Of a stretch of DNA of 64,000 bases, positions 12,480 through 25,569 are shown one piece after another; the stretch's first letter is position 1; each line of letters starts with the position of its first letter. The stretch is from Ceratodon purpureus (Eukaryota > Streptophyta > Bryopsida > Pseudoditrichales > Ditrichaceae). The stretch spans positions 19,462,596-19,526,595 of the forward strand of contig CM026422.1 of the NCBI GenBank assembly GCA_014871385.1, in the 5' to 3' direction. A program made the position numbers and the translations under genes. The notes under the pieces are model-generated. The model had not been told where the DNA came from and ran no database searches. It worked only from the letters and a program-made list of their open reading frames with translations.

Positions 12480-13350
12480 GGGAAATGACAACGTCTTCGA
12501 CGAACTGCTGGAGACCCTCTTCCTCTATCAACATCATCGGCATTGCACGAGAATATAGTCCCTGCCGACCTGATATAGAAGTGACTGTTGCAGTACTTGG
12601 TCTCTATCTAACGTTCCACCTACGGAGTAGGTAGACCAGTAAAAGTCCGTGAGACGGCGGCACTGGCGGCAATACGGGTGGCACGTTGCGAGTGAGGATG
12701 TCATTTCCCATAGGGCGGATTAAAAAACGCCGCCACCATCAGACACTGTTGTACAATTTATGTTGATCAATTTACAGTGCTAGTGAAAGTTCACCTGTGC
12801 GCTTCGAATATTCGGACTTCGGTATATAAGCTATCTCCTGAATGAATTACAGTAATCCGCCCCGAAGCTATTTCCTTAATGTCCTTGCATTTGAGAGGTA
12901 AGCGAACGTAATTCAACACTCTACATTGAGAGCACGGGGCAAACCGCGGTAGGTAGCATATGCGGTGGACAGTAACACATATTACAAGTTCAATCACACA
13001 CACTCTGATTATATCAATTCGCGGAGACGGTGCTCCACCACTTGAGTTACAAAAACTAATTGTCCACAGAAATTAACAGCGCAAAAACGATAGAGCACTG
13101 TCAATGATTACGTAACTGGACTCCCGAAATTGGACATTGTCGCTGATTTTGCTATAACCTGGGCAAAAGACATACGTTTAGCACTTCCGATTCTACTACG
13201 ACTGGTGCGACTGCCATGATTGTAAGATTCTGCACTGAGCGTTAATGCGTACCATATGTCACCTCGTCAACTCCTCCCTTATTCGTCTCCCATTTTTGTA
13301 TGACTGACTTTCACGTAGAACCGACTGTCCGAACACAACCCCCGCCGTGG
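12480..13350. other. CACTA interior between two minus-strand coding blocks
   Basis: No supported gene. If the 13354-13968 frame and the RNase H1 N-type exon belong to one gene, this stretch would be its intron(s). Short minus-strand frames at 12791-13003 show no motif. Confidence 0.35.
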
Positions 13351-13353
13351 AGG

Positions 13354-13968
13354 TTATTTCATATGCTTATCAAAATCGGATGAGGCTTCACCAATTCCGT
13401 CGGCCGTCCTTGCAGAGGAAGGATTAAGAGTAACGTTGGACATCTTATCAATCAATGATGAACCTCCGGATACATGGCTGGAAGATGCTGCACTTAGAGA
13501 CATTGGGAGGCAGGAGTCCATGTCCTCTAAACTCAACCGTTCGAAACCGAGATCCTCCCACGCCGGTCCACCATTCGCTGAGCCCTCGGAGAATTGAGCC
13601 ACAGCCTCGGAGAAGTTTGAGGGTGACGAAACACAATCCATTTGCGATGGTGTGATGGAGTCAAGTACCGATGTCGCGTCTGTGTAATCATCGACTAGTA
13701 TGGGGTTGGATGCCGATCTCCCAATCTGCCGTTGTCGACTCTGGTCAGTTGATAGGTATTCAGCAAACGAGTAGTTCGCGGCAGCTCCGAACCTGCGTAT
13801 TTCCTGCTCACACTCAGGTGTTAAAATGAAAACAGTCGAGTCTACCATAATCTGCATCAAATTCGGGAGGTCCGGGAGACGTGGCCTCGGGACGGGCCCA
13901 ATACTTTCACCTCGTCGGAGGAAGACCTCAGCAAGCCAGGACAGTACAGCACCCTTCTCTGAATCCAT
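13354..13968 (-). CDS. Unknown CACTA-encoded protein
   Basis: A 204-residue minus-strand frame starting at ATG 13968 and ending at TAA 13354. The N-terminus (MDSEKGAVLSWLAEVF) looks like a real helix, and the rest is acidic and Ser-rich with a hydrophobic segment near residues 35-55. No family is recognised. Its length, normal amino-acid mix and lack of a competing frame favour a real gene. It lies between the TNPA-like and TNP2 genes of the CACTA element and may be the first exon of a longer gene continuing to the RNase H1 N-type exon at 12.0 kb. Confidence 0.5.
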   Translation of the reverse strand: MDSEKGAVLSWLAEVFLRRGESIGPVPRPRLPDLPNLMQIMVDSTVFILTPECEQEIRRFGAAANYSFAEYLSTDQSRQRQIGRSASNPILVDDYTDATSVLDSITPSQMDCVSSPSNFSEAVAQFSEGSANGGPAWEDLGFERLSLEDMDSCLPMSLSAASSSHVSGGSSLIDKMSNVTLNPSSARTADGIGEASSDFDKHMK

Positions 13969-14724
13969 CACTACGACAAATCAGTACAACAACGTCGACA
14001 TGGAAGGAAGAAGCACTGCAAGTGTTTCAAATAACAACTCAGGTAACCCGATAGGCGGGGTCGAATGAATTCCAGCCGACACGCAGTAAGGCACATTAAT
14101 CTAAACCTACATGTACATGTCCGTTCATAATCAATGCATGAGCATCATACATCAGAATTGAATATGATCGATATAGCTTGGAAAGCAATCAGGTGGTCCA
14201 GCTCTGATGGACACGTAACAGTAGGATTGTAGTATTATTTTTTATGATCAGCTACATCCTCCGAATAGAATAACAAAGACTGTGCGCACATTCCGGCCGG
14301 GCCAACCAGAAAACGACGAGGATCCAGCTATCTCCAGGGACCCGTCAGCGCATTTATACCTTCTGCGGACATTACCAAATGAGACAAAAAGGGGGTCCTA
14401 CTGTCATTACAAGCGGTAATGACACTCAGCATTTTGTCAATGACGTGGCACCGTCTATTTTGTCCTGGGTGTATGGGTACTCAATGCCATGGTAATGGGG
14501 GACTCTAACAATTGCACAGATTCATGCCTCGGTATGACCAGATGTCGGAATTTGTTATATTTAACAGTTTAGCGGATGTTTATAAACTAAAGAAACCGGC
14601 ACTGTAGATTTGATAATATTATTCTACACTGAGGAGAATAAAAATCTGAAATTATTAAGGATTTTTTGGAAAAAAAAATGAGAATATGAACTTCATTATA
14701 AATAATGAACTTGTAATGTAATGT

Positions 14725-15330
14725 ATATAGTTAACCCCTAAATTCCCTTGTGTTTTTGAGAGCTTGAAGCCTCAAAACTGCGATTTTTTACTACTATGCC
14801 CTCCCGAGGAAATGAAACAAATTTGTTATCTTTTTTTGGAAAGTCAACCGTAAGATCTTGTACCTAACCCTACTTGGAAGAACTGATCTAAATTTCAACC
14901 GTTGGATGTTTTTCATTAGTGAGATCGTAGTGTTCAAAGTTTCAGCATATATTTTTTTGAGCCTCGGCCGAGAGGCATGGTGCAAATGGGTCAAAGGGAG
15001 ACTTGATGATTATTACTTCAAACATTTTGGTCACATTTTTTTCCATGTAGCTAATTAGGTTAGGTATGCTCATGAAAAAATTCAGCCCAAAAAAACGCTT
15101 TTTAGACCTTCATAAAAATTATTTTCTATAAGAAGGTATAAAATTGACAAAATAGTAAAACATGCATTACAAAAACAATTTGTGAGCTAAAGAAAAATTG
15201 AACGGTGAGTAGGTACCTTCATAAATTCGTGATTTTTAGAAGAAAAAAAAATTCAAAAATTCAAAAATCTCGAATTTTGACAAATTTTTAAAGGGAAAAA
15301 TCAAAAATTATTAAAAAGGTTGAAGCTTGT
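14725..15330 (+). repeat. AT-rich dispersed repeat, copy B
   Basis: Inverted, diverged match to 1-595 across its whole length, starting at GTTAACCCCTAAA and running through CAACCGTTGGATG and the TTCATAAAAATTATTTTCTA block into an A/T-rich tail. One copy is in host DNA and one inside the CACTA element, which shows that the family is dispersed rather than being the ends of one element. Confidence 0.75.
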
Positions 15331-16903
15331 CTTTGTAAGTTTTAGAGTTTGCCCTTGTAAATTTGGTAAACTTTTTGACTTGGGTCACTATGGAATTTGA
15401 ATAGTCATTTGGTTATGAACATATTTCAAATTTTATTTTTGTAAAAAGACCTAAATTTAAACTGCCCGTTTTGGATCTGAAACCAAAAATTTCTAGATGA
15501 AGGTTCTAAAATTGGAATTTGGCTTCAAATTTTTTACTACATAGACCTTACCATAAGGGGAGCATCCAGTAAAAATCTTGATAAAAAATATTACTTTTAA
15601 CCCCTCCATCTAGGCTGCCCGAAAGTGCAAAAACCCACTTTGGGTTTTAAGGATAGTTAGGGGTTATTTTCATAGGAATTCCCAAGATTTTGATATTAAA
15701 AATTGAATATGACGAAAAAAAAGAAAATAATTTTGGAACTTCATGTAACATGCCACAAGTAGACGTTCAATCATTGTTTTTGGTCAAGGAAATAAAAAAA
15801 ACAAAATATATTCAATTTAATAAGAATGCATTGTATTTACAGTACAATTGTTATTTATCACTGGAGGTTAATATAGTTATTAAGTATATACTGATATAGT
15901 TCTATATGGATGTTATTGTGCTAGGATATAGCAAATAGCATGAATTTAGGGTACTAAAGTCAAATAGATTTAAGTAGTGTTTTCTTTCATATACGATTTT
16001 TGGGTTGTTTTATTAAATGCCAATTTCTGAATGTCAGAACTACGTGTCTTGATTTTCATCATTGTACCATTAAAGTTGAATTTATAATATGGTGTGCATG
16101 GTAATATGCTACATATAGAGATTAAATCCATACTACCGAATTGAAATAAAAAATTTAGAAATATTCACATTTCTCTCGTGCATGCCTTATTTACTTAGTT
16201 ATAGAGAAAGCATTAACGGTGTAAGTAATAAGTTATGCTGTCCACGATTATTTTACTTTAAACATTTGTTTACACGTTTCATCTTCCTGAACGACTTGTT
16301 GGTTTCTTTTATTTAAGTCCTCAATACATTTGTGCAAAGTATTTTAAAAAAAAACAATTCATATGCATTAAAATCAAACGTTAAATGCTAATAATATTTA
16401 AATGCTTGTACACATATTAGCTCATTCTCTATTCCAATTATGTGCATTTGTTGTTATTTCGTTTTGCTTATTCCTGTATTCTAAGTTTTAAATATCTTCA
16501 TTCATATTTTAATATAATATTCTTTTAATCCATGAAATGTACATCGACGATAGTGCTACAAATTACAAGAAAAGAGTAGGTGCGCTTTATAAGCTACTCA
16601 TGATTGATGTAAAAGTTGCATGGGTCCATTCATATAGCAGAATAGCCTGTCATTTCGTAATCACTATTTATTTTTTACCTTAATAGTACGATTTAACCAA
16701 AAAACTCAGTTTTTTAATTAATAATTCATGTTTTACATTAATGGAAGTATATATCTACGGAAATAAATTGACTTGTATTGCTGGTAAATTTCTTTTTTAA
16801 TAGTTCATGATTTATATTCTAAAAAATCCATTGAGTTCTTAGGATTATATCTACCTTCACATGTAAAGTACTTTGTAATGGATTATGTACAAATATTTGA
16901 GGA

Positions 16904-16905
16904 TT

Positions 16906-16974
<69 letters not shown>
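16904..16974. repeat. (TA)n microsatellite
   Basis: About 70 bp of alternating T and A with two or three single interruptions. Likely length-variable. Confidence 0.95.
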
Positions 16975-16978
<4 letters not shown>

Positions 16979-18956
16979 TCTTTGTAGGAATACAATAATA
17001 TTAATATAATTAAGAAATCCTATTTGTACGCTGAATTAATAGAACTATGCACTATTTCAAAATTACATTGAGCTAAATTTATTTCCAAGAATTCTAGATT
17101 TCCACCGCATATGCTATTAAGAACTTCTAATTCATCCTGAAACGTTGAAAAAATAACAAATATGCTAAACTGACTTCTTCATACAATCCTTCTTTATACC
17201 GTAGAAGGAGGTTCTGTGGGTGAGGATGACTTCCAGATGGAAAAGAGCCAAAATGCTTATGTTCCACTTTTTTGAGATAAGTGTTTTACAACCACCTTGA
17301 AAGCGAACTTTGTAGCATCACAATAATATGTACAAATAGTACATAACATGTATAAAAACAAAAAGGTAAAAATCAATTGTATATGTTGTCTTATTATAAG
17401 TACATACTTCAGTGGAATTAAACCATTCTCTTGAGGATTACTGTCTATTTCATTGAAATTAGTAATTCACTTTCATCGGTATTATCAAGAATGTGTTTTA
17501 ATATAGCAAAATAATTCTGTGAATTAAAGTACTATGAGCTTCAAGGTTTGATGTATAACAATTGCAATTTGAGGAGCGTTTATAGATTTAAATTATTGAG
17601 AACATCAAAAATCATTGTAATGAATCCTGTAGTGCGATTAAAGATGTATTCAAATATCTTGATAATTTAGTGTTGTCATCATTTTTAATTAGCACTTACA
17701 AATGCGGCCCACGTTTGCCTGATTTACTGTTGTACATACTAATGCATGGGCTTCACAATATATATAAAAGAGCTCATGAATTAAATGTGGCAATTACTTA
17801 AAAAATTATGATGTTTCAATAATAAAATACAAAGCACTGTCGCAACATCACTGGTATATAGGGATGGTTGTGTAAAGTGCTCCAGATTATACTTTCTATA
17901 ATTACTATAGAGAAATTTTACTATATGAAAAACTTAAACTGTCTTTAATTTTGTTAATAATATGACAGTAATCATAGAATCGTAATGTATATTGATACTA
18001 AAATTCGAATCATTTAATATAATATAATTTTTTTTTTTTTCATTTGTGAAATATATATCGTTAAACATATAATCATATACAGTTCTTTAATTTATAATAT
18101 ATATATAATTAAATATAAAAACGTAATTATTAAACAAATTTAAAGAATTTATATCATTGAATATAAAATCAAGTATCTTTATTGCACTTAATAGGTATAT
18201 TTATTAAATGTGATTCCACATATAGTTAATGATGGTAAAGTAATGAGTGGTTAAAATGAATAAGTTATTTCGAATTTCAAAATTTAAATAAAAACATTCT
18301 GGTAACAGTCAAAATGTCTGCAATGAGATAACTTATAAAAGATTCAGATCTCATCCAGGACCAGGGGTACTCACCAAGTACGTGGGCTCTGTATCCACCA
18401 AATAAGGGCACTTTTCCTGCAATCAATATTCTTATGTTCTTCCGAAGGCATATAAAACGAAAAAGGGCCCTTTATATAAATCACTGTTTACCATAGCCTT
18501 ATTCTGTAGGCAAGCCGTGACTGCGAAACAATGCCTGACAAGAGTAAGAATTCAGCGACTTTGTCTCGCAGTACCAGGACGCACGTCTGAAAATGTTACA
18601 GGGGCACCACTTGTGCCAGATTTGTCGATTGAGGCACTACATGACAACGGCGTCAGTGTAGCACAGGGCGGCATTGATTGAGTAGACGAAAACACCGGCT
18701 CCGTTTAGAGATTCGACAAAAAATATGGAGACAATCCGTGAATGTATTATTCCTCATGCATTCGAAGATATCTGAAGTGCAAGGGCGCAGAAAGGAACCT
18801 GATAAAACTTAGCCTGTACTCTTGAAATGCCGTCTCAGTCGGTCCACAATTTATCCTTGAAAGAATGTGCAGCGTGGTCCGTTTTCAGGGTACAGTTAGG
18901 GAAGTGCTTTGAATTACGGACGCCGAAGACAGTTCACGCGAAATCAGAAGAGGGCC

Positions 18957-19265
18957 ATGGACGACCGAGCCGAAGAGAAGGAGCTCACGCAGAACGACGA
19001 GGATGAAGCTTCAGGAGACGAAGAGGACGAGGGAGACGTTTGGTGTACGAGGCAAGAGATGGAGGATCATTTTCAATTCGGACCGGAGTTCTTCGGCTGG
19101 GAAAAGCCGTACCACGTAATACACGCCGAAGTCAACGCAAGTGTTTTATCAACTCTCCTCTTGCTTCGCATCGGCTCCGTTCACGGCCAACGAGTAGCGG
19201 AAGTCGAAGAAATTTGGGACAAACTGTACAGTCTCATTCTCGATATCTACATGACTTGGAACTAG
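18957..19265 (+). CDS. Small protein resembling the N-terminal region of the TNP2 transposase
   Basis: 102 residues from ATG 18957. The first 45 are very acidic with Lys. The second half contains ASVLSTLLLLRIGSVHG and IWDKLYSLIL, which parallels LTQLSSTLLLLNCLRTHG and LFELLSKSIL in the TNP2 protein encoded just downstream. This looks like a partial paralog of that segment, placed upstream of the transposase on the same strand. It may be a separate regulator or a 5' exon. The stop at 19265 is clear; upstream splicing is not excluded because the frame stays open to 18909. No enzymatic motif is present. The similarity is seen by eye and should be tested by alignment. Confidence 0.45.
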   Translation: MDDRAEEKELTQNDEDEASGDEEDEGDVWCTRQEMEDHFQFGPEFFGWEKPYHVIHAEVNASVLSTLLLLRIGSVHGQRVAEVEEIWDKLYSLILDIYMTWN

Positions 19266-19721
19266 GCAGCGTTATTAGTGTTTGTGGCTGTACAACGGTA
19301 CTTCGAACTACTTTCGCATTGCAACGGACATGATGTCCAGTCCATGAATAAAGTTGAACAATTTTCCTCAATGTTCCGGCTGACTCTTCTTAGAACATAA
19401 CCTGCTTTGCATACCTGTATTATCCGTATCTTGTAATCGGATATGTTATTGCACTTCTAATTCGTCACCGCGTTTCTCCGGGAGAGGAGCACCGAGCAGC
19501 CGATTGAAGAGAATGATGTCCACCTCTACGTTCTTTGGTAACCCTAATACCTAAGCTACTTGGTGGACGCTTTTCTGCCCGACTGGAGGTGTAGTAGGTC
19601 ATCCTCGCGACGTTACCGTTCGTCTTCTTGTTGGCAAAGGAGAGTACATCGATTACCGAAGCTTTTCAAATAAGATTTTGTTGAGGAGTGTAGGGGGCTT
19701 TGTTTAGAAGGCCGTCTTAGC

Positions 19722-22700
19722 ATGGAAGTCCGCGACCCAATTCAGAGTGTGACGCGTACGGAGAACCGGGACAGAAAGCTGGCCGCAAGAGAGGAGGCGA
19801 TGGCGAGACGGCGCGGCCGAATGCACCGTTCCTGTCCCTGTAACATTTGTCTCGGCCAGATCCGGTCGAAACGGTCACTTCCGACCGTGAGGTTTCATCT
19901 TTCTACCTACGGCAGGCATCCATACAACCGAGGTTCCACAGAGGTACGAATTCTCTACAATACTTTTGCTGTAAGGGAGGAAGCGATTGATAAGTTCATG
20001 GACTTTCTGCTGGGCACCTTTCCTCACCAACCTCGTTACTGGGTTTTGAATTACGCGTCCTGTTTTGTACACTTCGTGCCTCACATCTTGAGTAACTTAA
20101 TTTACACAATTAGGGATTGGCGGAGGATGAGTCAGATAACGAGTGGGATTCATACATTCGGGAGGGTTTTGGAACACGGGCCTCTGGCTTCCTTGAACAA
20201 TTTCAGGCGCCGCTGGACGAGGATATGGATATGCCAGACCTTGTGGACCATGCTTTCCGCATGTACGATGGCATTGTAGGTCAGATCGGAGTACTACCTG
20301 ACCAGGATGCGGTCGACAGAGACAATGAGGGAAACAATGAGCCATGGCCAGACGAGGGAGATCCAATACGAGGACAGGCAAATGTCCAAGAGGACGGCGA
20401 TGAACCCGGTAGGGAAAGGCGGGAGCGGGAGATGGCACAAGCGAGAGCAGGTATGGCTGAGGCTTCACATTCCAGCGACGAGGACGTAGACGAAGATGTT
20501 CCAGCCATGGAGGCTCACCTCACCAACGAGCAATTCCTGCTGGAAGAGAGCTCCCGAACACCTCTTTATGCTGGTGCGAGGTTGACACAACTTAGCTCAA
20601 CCCTGTTGTTGTTAAATTGTCTTCGTACGCATGGCGCTTCTAATGTGCTTGTCAACGAGCTCTTTGAACTCCTATCGAAGAGCATACTTCCAGAAATCAA
20701 TTCCCTACCGCTCTCAGAGTACGCAGCCTCTAAAATTCTCAAACAACTAGGACTTGCGTATGATACGATTCATGTATGTCCTGGCCCCGGAGCTTGCATG
20801 CTTTTTAGGGGCCCGATTAACTCCTTATTGGACAGATGTAGTAAGTGTGGTGCACAGAGGTATAGAAGAGTAGGGAGATCGAAGGTACCTTGCAAGGTAC
20901 TCAGGCACTTTCCCCTGATCCCCAGGCTACAACGGATGTACAGCACGCCTGTGCAGGCATCTTTGATGACAGCACACGCAAGGCTACAGAGCACGGACGA
21001 CGTCATGAGAGGTGCATACGATTCGCACCAATGGAAATTTATCCAGTGGAGGTGGTGGCAAGAATTTGCGAGTGAAGACCGTAACCTGCGATTGGGACTT
21101 GCAACTGACGGTGTGAATCCTTACTCTATCAAGCGTTCTACACACAGCACTTGGCCAGTGCTCCTGATCAACTACAATTTACCGCCATGGTTGGCAACCA
21201 AAAAGCACTTTATGATATTGAGCTTGATTATTCCTGGGAAGCGCTCGGTGACAGGTGACTGCTTCGACACATATCTGGAACCCCTACTGGAAGAGCTGAG
21301 GTTGCTTTGGAGCGATGGAGTTCAGACAAATGACGCTGCTTTATACAGAGGATCTCCGACTTTTACAATGAAGGCATTACTGATGTGGACATCGCATGAC
21401 TTCCCAGCCTATGGCTTAGTAGCAGGATGTGTAACAAAAGGTTACCGAGGCTGCCCGATTTGCGGTAAGAATACTATTTCACGTCGGTCTAGAGCTCTGA
21501 AAAAAAATGTATACGATTCCCAGTACCGTCGGTGGCTGCCGCAAGGGCACCCGTGGCGCAGCAACAGGGATGGGTTCAACGGCGAGGAAGAGCATCGTGG
21601 TCCACCTGAGCCGATTCAGGTGGAGGATATTCTGAGATGGGGGCAGCTGCGGGAAGCTTTCATGTTAAGGGGGGGAGTGCCACAGGTAGAAGACCCAGCA
21701 CGAGAATTTGGAATTAAAAGAGTCTCTGCGCTTTTTTCTTTGCCATATTGGGCGGTGAGTTCTTGAAATTCCATATCCTGCCGCAGACCCGTAGTATCCT
21801 CGCATGAAGTTCATAGTTCTACGATCTGGGAAGTTTTTATTCAGATCATTATGCCGTACATGTTTCTTATTGTTTGAAAGTGCCTGGTATTTGTAGGCAA
21901 ATGCTGTGTGATCTGTCCGCTTCGCGTTACCGAAACCGTTCAGTGAGTGATTGACAGTATGAGTCAGTAGGTTGGCTTCATTGTCTACCGCTATTAACGA
22001 GGTTGGGGGTGATCGAATGTATGATCTAATAAAGTTCCCGCTGCAGGAACTTCCCATTAGAAATACACTCGATGTCATGCACATCGAGCGTAACCTCTCA
22101 GACAATGTTCTCAGGCATCTGTTCGGAGATAAAGACACGACCGCTCTGAGGCGGGACATGGAAGAAGCCGGAGTCTTTAGGAGCCTGCATCTGATTCCAA
22201 CTGAGAACGGCGATTTCATTAAGCCTAGAGCTCCTTTTGTTTTTTCTTCATCTGAGAGAGACCGTTTCCTTGCATTAGTGTCTGGGACGAGGGTACCATC
22301 TGGTTACAGCTCTACTCTGATACGCCACGTAGGGGAGATGAGGCTGTCAGGGCTTAAAAGCCATGACCACCACATATTACTCCAACAGATACTCCCAGCG
22401 GCAATCAGAAATTCACTTTCGAAAGGTGTCAGAGAGACCATTGTTCGGTTGGGGAAATTGTTCCAGAAGATATGTGCCAAGGTCATTCGCAGGTCTGATC
22501 TTCCTGCACTCTACACAGATAGTGCTGAAACTTTGTGCATGCTCGAAATGAACTTCCCGCCAGGTTTTTTTGACATAATGCCTCATCTCGTCATTCATTT
22601 GGTACGTGAAATTGAAATCTGTGGACCTGTCCATTCTCGGTGGTGCTACTTTGTAGAAAGATACCTTGGGCAGTTAACTAGCTACGTAAGAGACAAATCG

Positions 22701-23934
22701 AAGCCAGAGGCAGGTATGGCTAGTGGGTACATGGTAGATGAAAGTCTAGGTTTTGTAACAGAGTATTTCAGCCTTTTCAAGCACACCCGGAGACGCGTCT
22801 GGGATCCTGAGGAGGAGATAAGAGATGCGGGGGAGCTCTTAATTGGAAAACCGCGGCAGAGGCGGCTCACGAACAGTGAGCTCCACCAGGTTCACGACTA
22901 TATTATTCGGCACAGTGTGTACACTGCCGAGCTGATGAGGTTATTCCTAATCATTGGTTCTAGACGTCAGTTACAGTTGTAAGATTTCCTAGTGTGCAGT
23001 ATCTAACTCACAGTATGTTTTACGAAGTTGCATTACTTACTTGGTAACGTACTTCCTGTTTCCAGTGCATGGGTTGATGAGGAGTCGGACTGGCAAGAAC
23101 AGCGGGAGCAGTTTCGCGCACAACAGCCGAGAGCCCGTTCTAGGCACATGGCGTATTCTTACCCGGAGCACTTAGCCGGCCCTTTCCCAACCTTCGGTTC
23201 TTGGCTTAATAAACACGTTCGTATGTTACGTACAGAAGGATTTCCAGTTAGCGCTGAATTGAATGAGCTACACTGCCCCCCAAGTCATATTGCTCTTTCG
23301 TTTAAGAGCATGTGGGCCTACGGGTGCCACTACAGGTGCAACCCCGAGTCCCATGAGAGCTACGTTAGCTTTGATTCTGGAGTAGCTTCAGTGTCTACAG
23401 ACTCGTCGAGTATTGATGTCGGTATCGTGAAAGACATACTCCTTATAACCTACGGTAAATTAAATTGTGTTGTCATGCAAGCGGAGTGGATAAAGTCCAC
23501 CGACCAAGGCAGAGCGGCTGTTCGGAAAGACCGGCTTGGTTTCTGGTCCGTTCTATTCAATGCCCGAGAACTTGCACCACGTTCGAATCCTTATGTTTTC
23601 CCAAGTAGCATAACACAAGTGTATTTCATGGAGGACGAGGTGAATGCTGGATGGAAAATAGTTCTGAGGCATGACTCTAGAAGCCGAAGGGTGACGGAGG
23701 AGAAGGACAGCTGGGAGTTTGATTCTGCGGGCCAATTCTTCCCCCCCCCCCAATGGGCACGACGCTACCGACGATGGAATTCTACCTGTCGAACCTCTGG
23801 GGGCATTCGAGGAGGTTGTGCGTGACACTGAATATGTGCAAGTGGTGGACGATCTTGGTGAAGTCCCGGACGTGGAGGATTTCCTAGACGATGCCGACTA
23901 CGAAGAAGAAATAGCGTTGCAGTACGTGGAGTGA
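19722..23934 (+). CDS. TNP2-family CACTA transposase (one homopolymer frameshift)
   Basis: Four exons: 19722-19943, 20114-21754, 22047-22978 and 23066-23934, about 1,220 residues. The N-terminal exon has the Cys/His element (SCPCNICLG, TVRFHLSTYGRHPYNRG) typical of TNP2 proteins. The transposase core includes GLATDGVNPYS near residue 405, PVLLINYNLPPWL, DFPAYG and the CPIC motif. NTLDVMHIERNLSDN follows, then a DUF4218-type region (HLVREIEICGPVHSRW, FVERYLGQL) and a DUF4216-type C-terminus. All splice phases fit. In the last exon, 11 C's at 23741-23751 shift the frame: one C fewer would keep the frame open to the stop at 23934, ending in an acidic tail. This is either an assembly error or a real inactivating change. 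The enzyme cuts and joins the CACTA ends in the nucleus. Confidence 0.92.
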
Positions 23935-25560
23935 CGCTTGCGAATATGAACCCGTTCTGTTACTTCAGGGTTGCATAGTCTGCGGAAGTACCAATGATGA
24001 TTCATGTAAACGAAGTTAGCTACCACAGCTTCTGAGAAAGCTTTGGACGGCGGAAGAGGTATGGTGGTATTTACGAAATGAAGTGCCTATGGTTGTCATG
24101 TATCACAATTAAGGGCCCACTAAATACAGTGTATCGAAAGTACATGTGGAGTTCCGGACTTAATATCCAGAAGTTACAAATTTATCAGGTTGAAGCTTAT
24201 TATCAGGCGGTAGTGGGGGAAGATCGCTGACCACTTAGTGGACGTCTTTGATCACGTAAATGCTATAATGCTGTTGTTGTTTAAGAGGTGAAATCGGATT
24301 GCAGCAGGTTCTACTCGTTCACAAGTGCGATCCTGATTATTGTTATCTGAATGTCATTGGTTTATTGTTGTAGAGAGGTTTTATCTTCCGCTGGTGAATC
24401 CCTTATGTATGCTAATTACTGATGTTGAAAATTACCAATGACTAAGTACCATGCTGGAAATAACATTCGATATCTCATATGCGATTATGAGACTATATTA
24501 TATATGTACAGAGCAACCAGTGCTGAAACTGATGTGTGTTAGTAAGGAGATTGGTATCCATTGTAGGGGGTCGTATTTCTTTTTAATTCAAGCGGGAGCA
24601 TTTAAGGTTTCATCGTCCTCATATACTCTAGCACAATCAACAAGTTGCATCGCGTGGAAAGAACTGTGCAGAAGCTAGGGAGAACATGGAACCGCATCAG
24701 ATTACCCATGCGCAAGTCTCCATCTCCTCTGATGGCGGGTGTACAGAGTCGGCCTTCACTTTTGGGGTATGGAGTACCCATTTACATGTTTTTTGACAAT
24801 GCTTATTACCTATAATCTTCTGCATCTATTTAATGAAGGCCGAGTAATTACTCGTGAGATGTGTTCTGTTTGAGTTGCAGTAGAGGATAAAAGCAATGAG
24901 CACATAGAGCTAGAGAGTACTAACCCGGAACCCTGCTATGAATTGAAATGAGAAGTCGAAGCAGTAGTTGTAATTGAAGATATTGGTGTGTGTGGAACGG
25001 CATTTATTGCAGGAAAAGACATTGTGAAGGACTGAATATAACATCGTAGTTGAAGGCGACGTAATCCTGGATGGTCACGGCAGTACTTCAAGTGAGGTAA
25101 TCATAAGACGTGCATTTATGCGGTGTACCTGCACACTTCACTCTGATGATATTATGTCTGTTATTCAGAGAAATAGTCTGGGACGTTCAATTAGTGTTAT
25201 GTAATTGGGAGTCGAGTAACCGGGAGAATGAATTTGTTTCGATATGTTGTATTGTGAATTTACCGTGTGGATGGAGGATCCGTGACTGATGCCTCGAACA
25301 CATAGAAATTAATTATGAAGCGAACCCTAAATCCGATCTCCCTAATGATGGCATATCTTCTTCCTCGGTCCAATTAATGAGTCCTGTACGATTGCTTGCT
25401 AATCCTATGTGGATACGCGATGTTTTTGGATATGTCCTGTCCCGCGTAACATGAAGTCCGTCATTTATGTGCAGCCCCTTTCCTAACCAGAGTGCTATAT
25501 AAACGTATCCATGTTCATTGTGTTGGAGCTTGAGAAGTCTTTCATCGTCTACTATCTGTG
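23935..25560. other. CACTA interior between TNP2 and the coiled-coil gene, no supported gene
   Basis: Only short frames without motifs are open here. Composition is intermediate. The stretch probably holds the 3' end of the transposase transcript and the promoter of the next gene. Confidence 0.4.
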
Positions 25561-25569
25561 TACTCTCAG

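Larger units (their letters stand above)
14600..18350. repeat. AT-rich block inside the CACTA element, probable later insertion
   Basis: Composition shifts sharply to very AT-rich near 14.6 kb and back near 18.35 kb, whereas the CACTA genes on either side are mixed. The left part contains a copy of a repeat also found outside the element at 1-595. No genes are seen. No clean terminal repeats or target duplication were found by eye, so the exact edges and the class of the insertion are unknown. Confidence 0.5.

Noticed and set aside
23741..23751. Programmed ribosomal frameshift in TNP2
   Set aside because: No slippery heptamer plus structure is evident; a homopolymer length error or mutation is simpler. 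Kept as a finding about homopolymers only.
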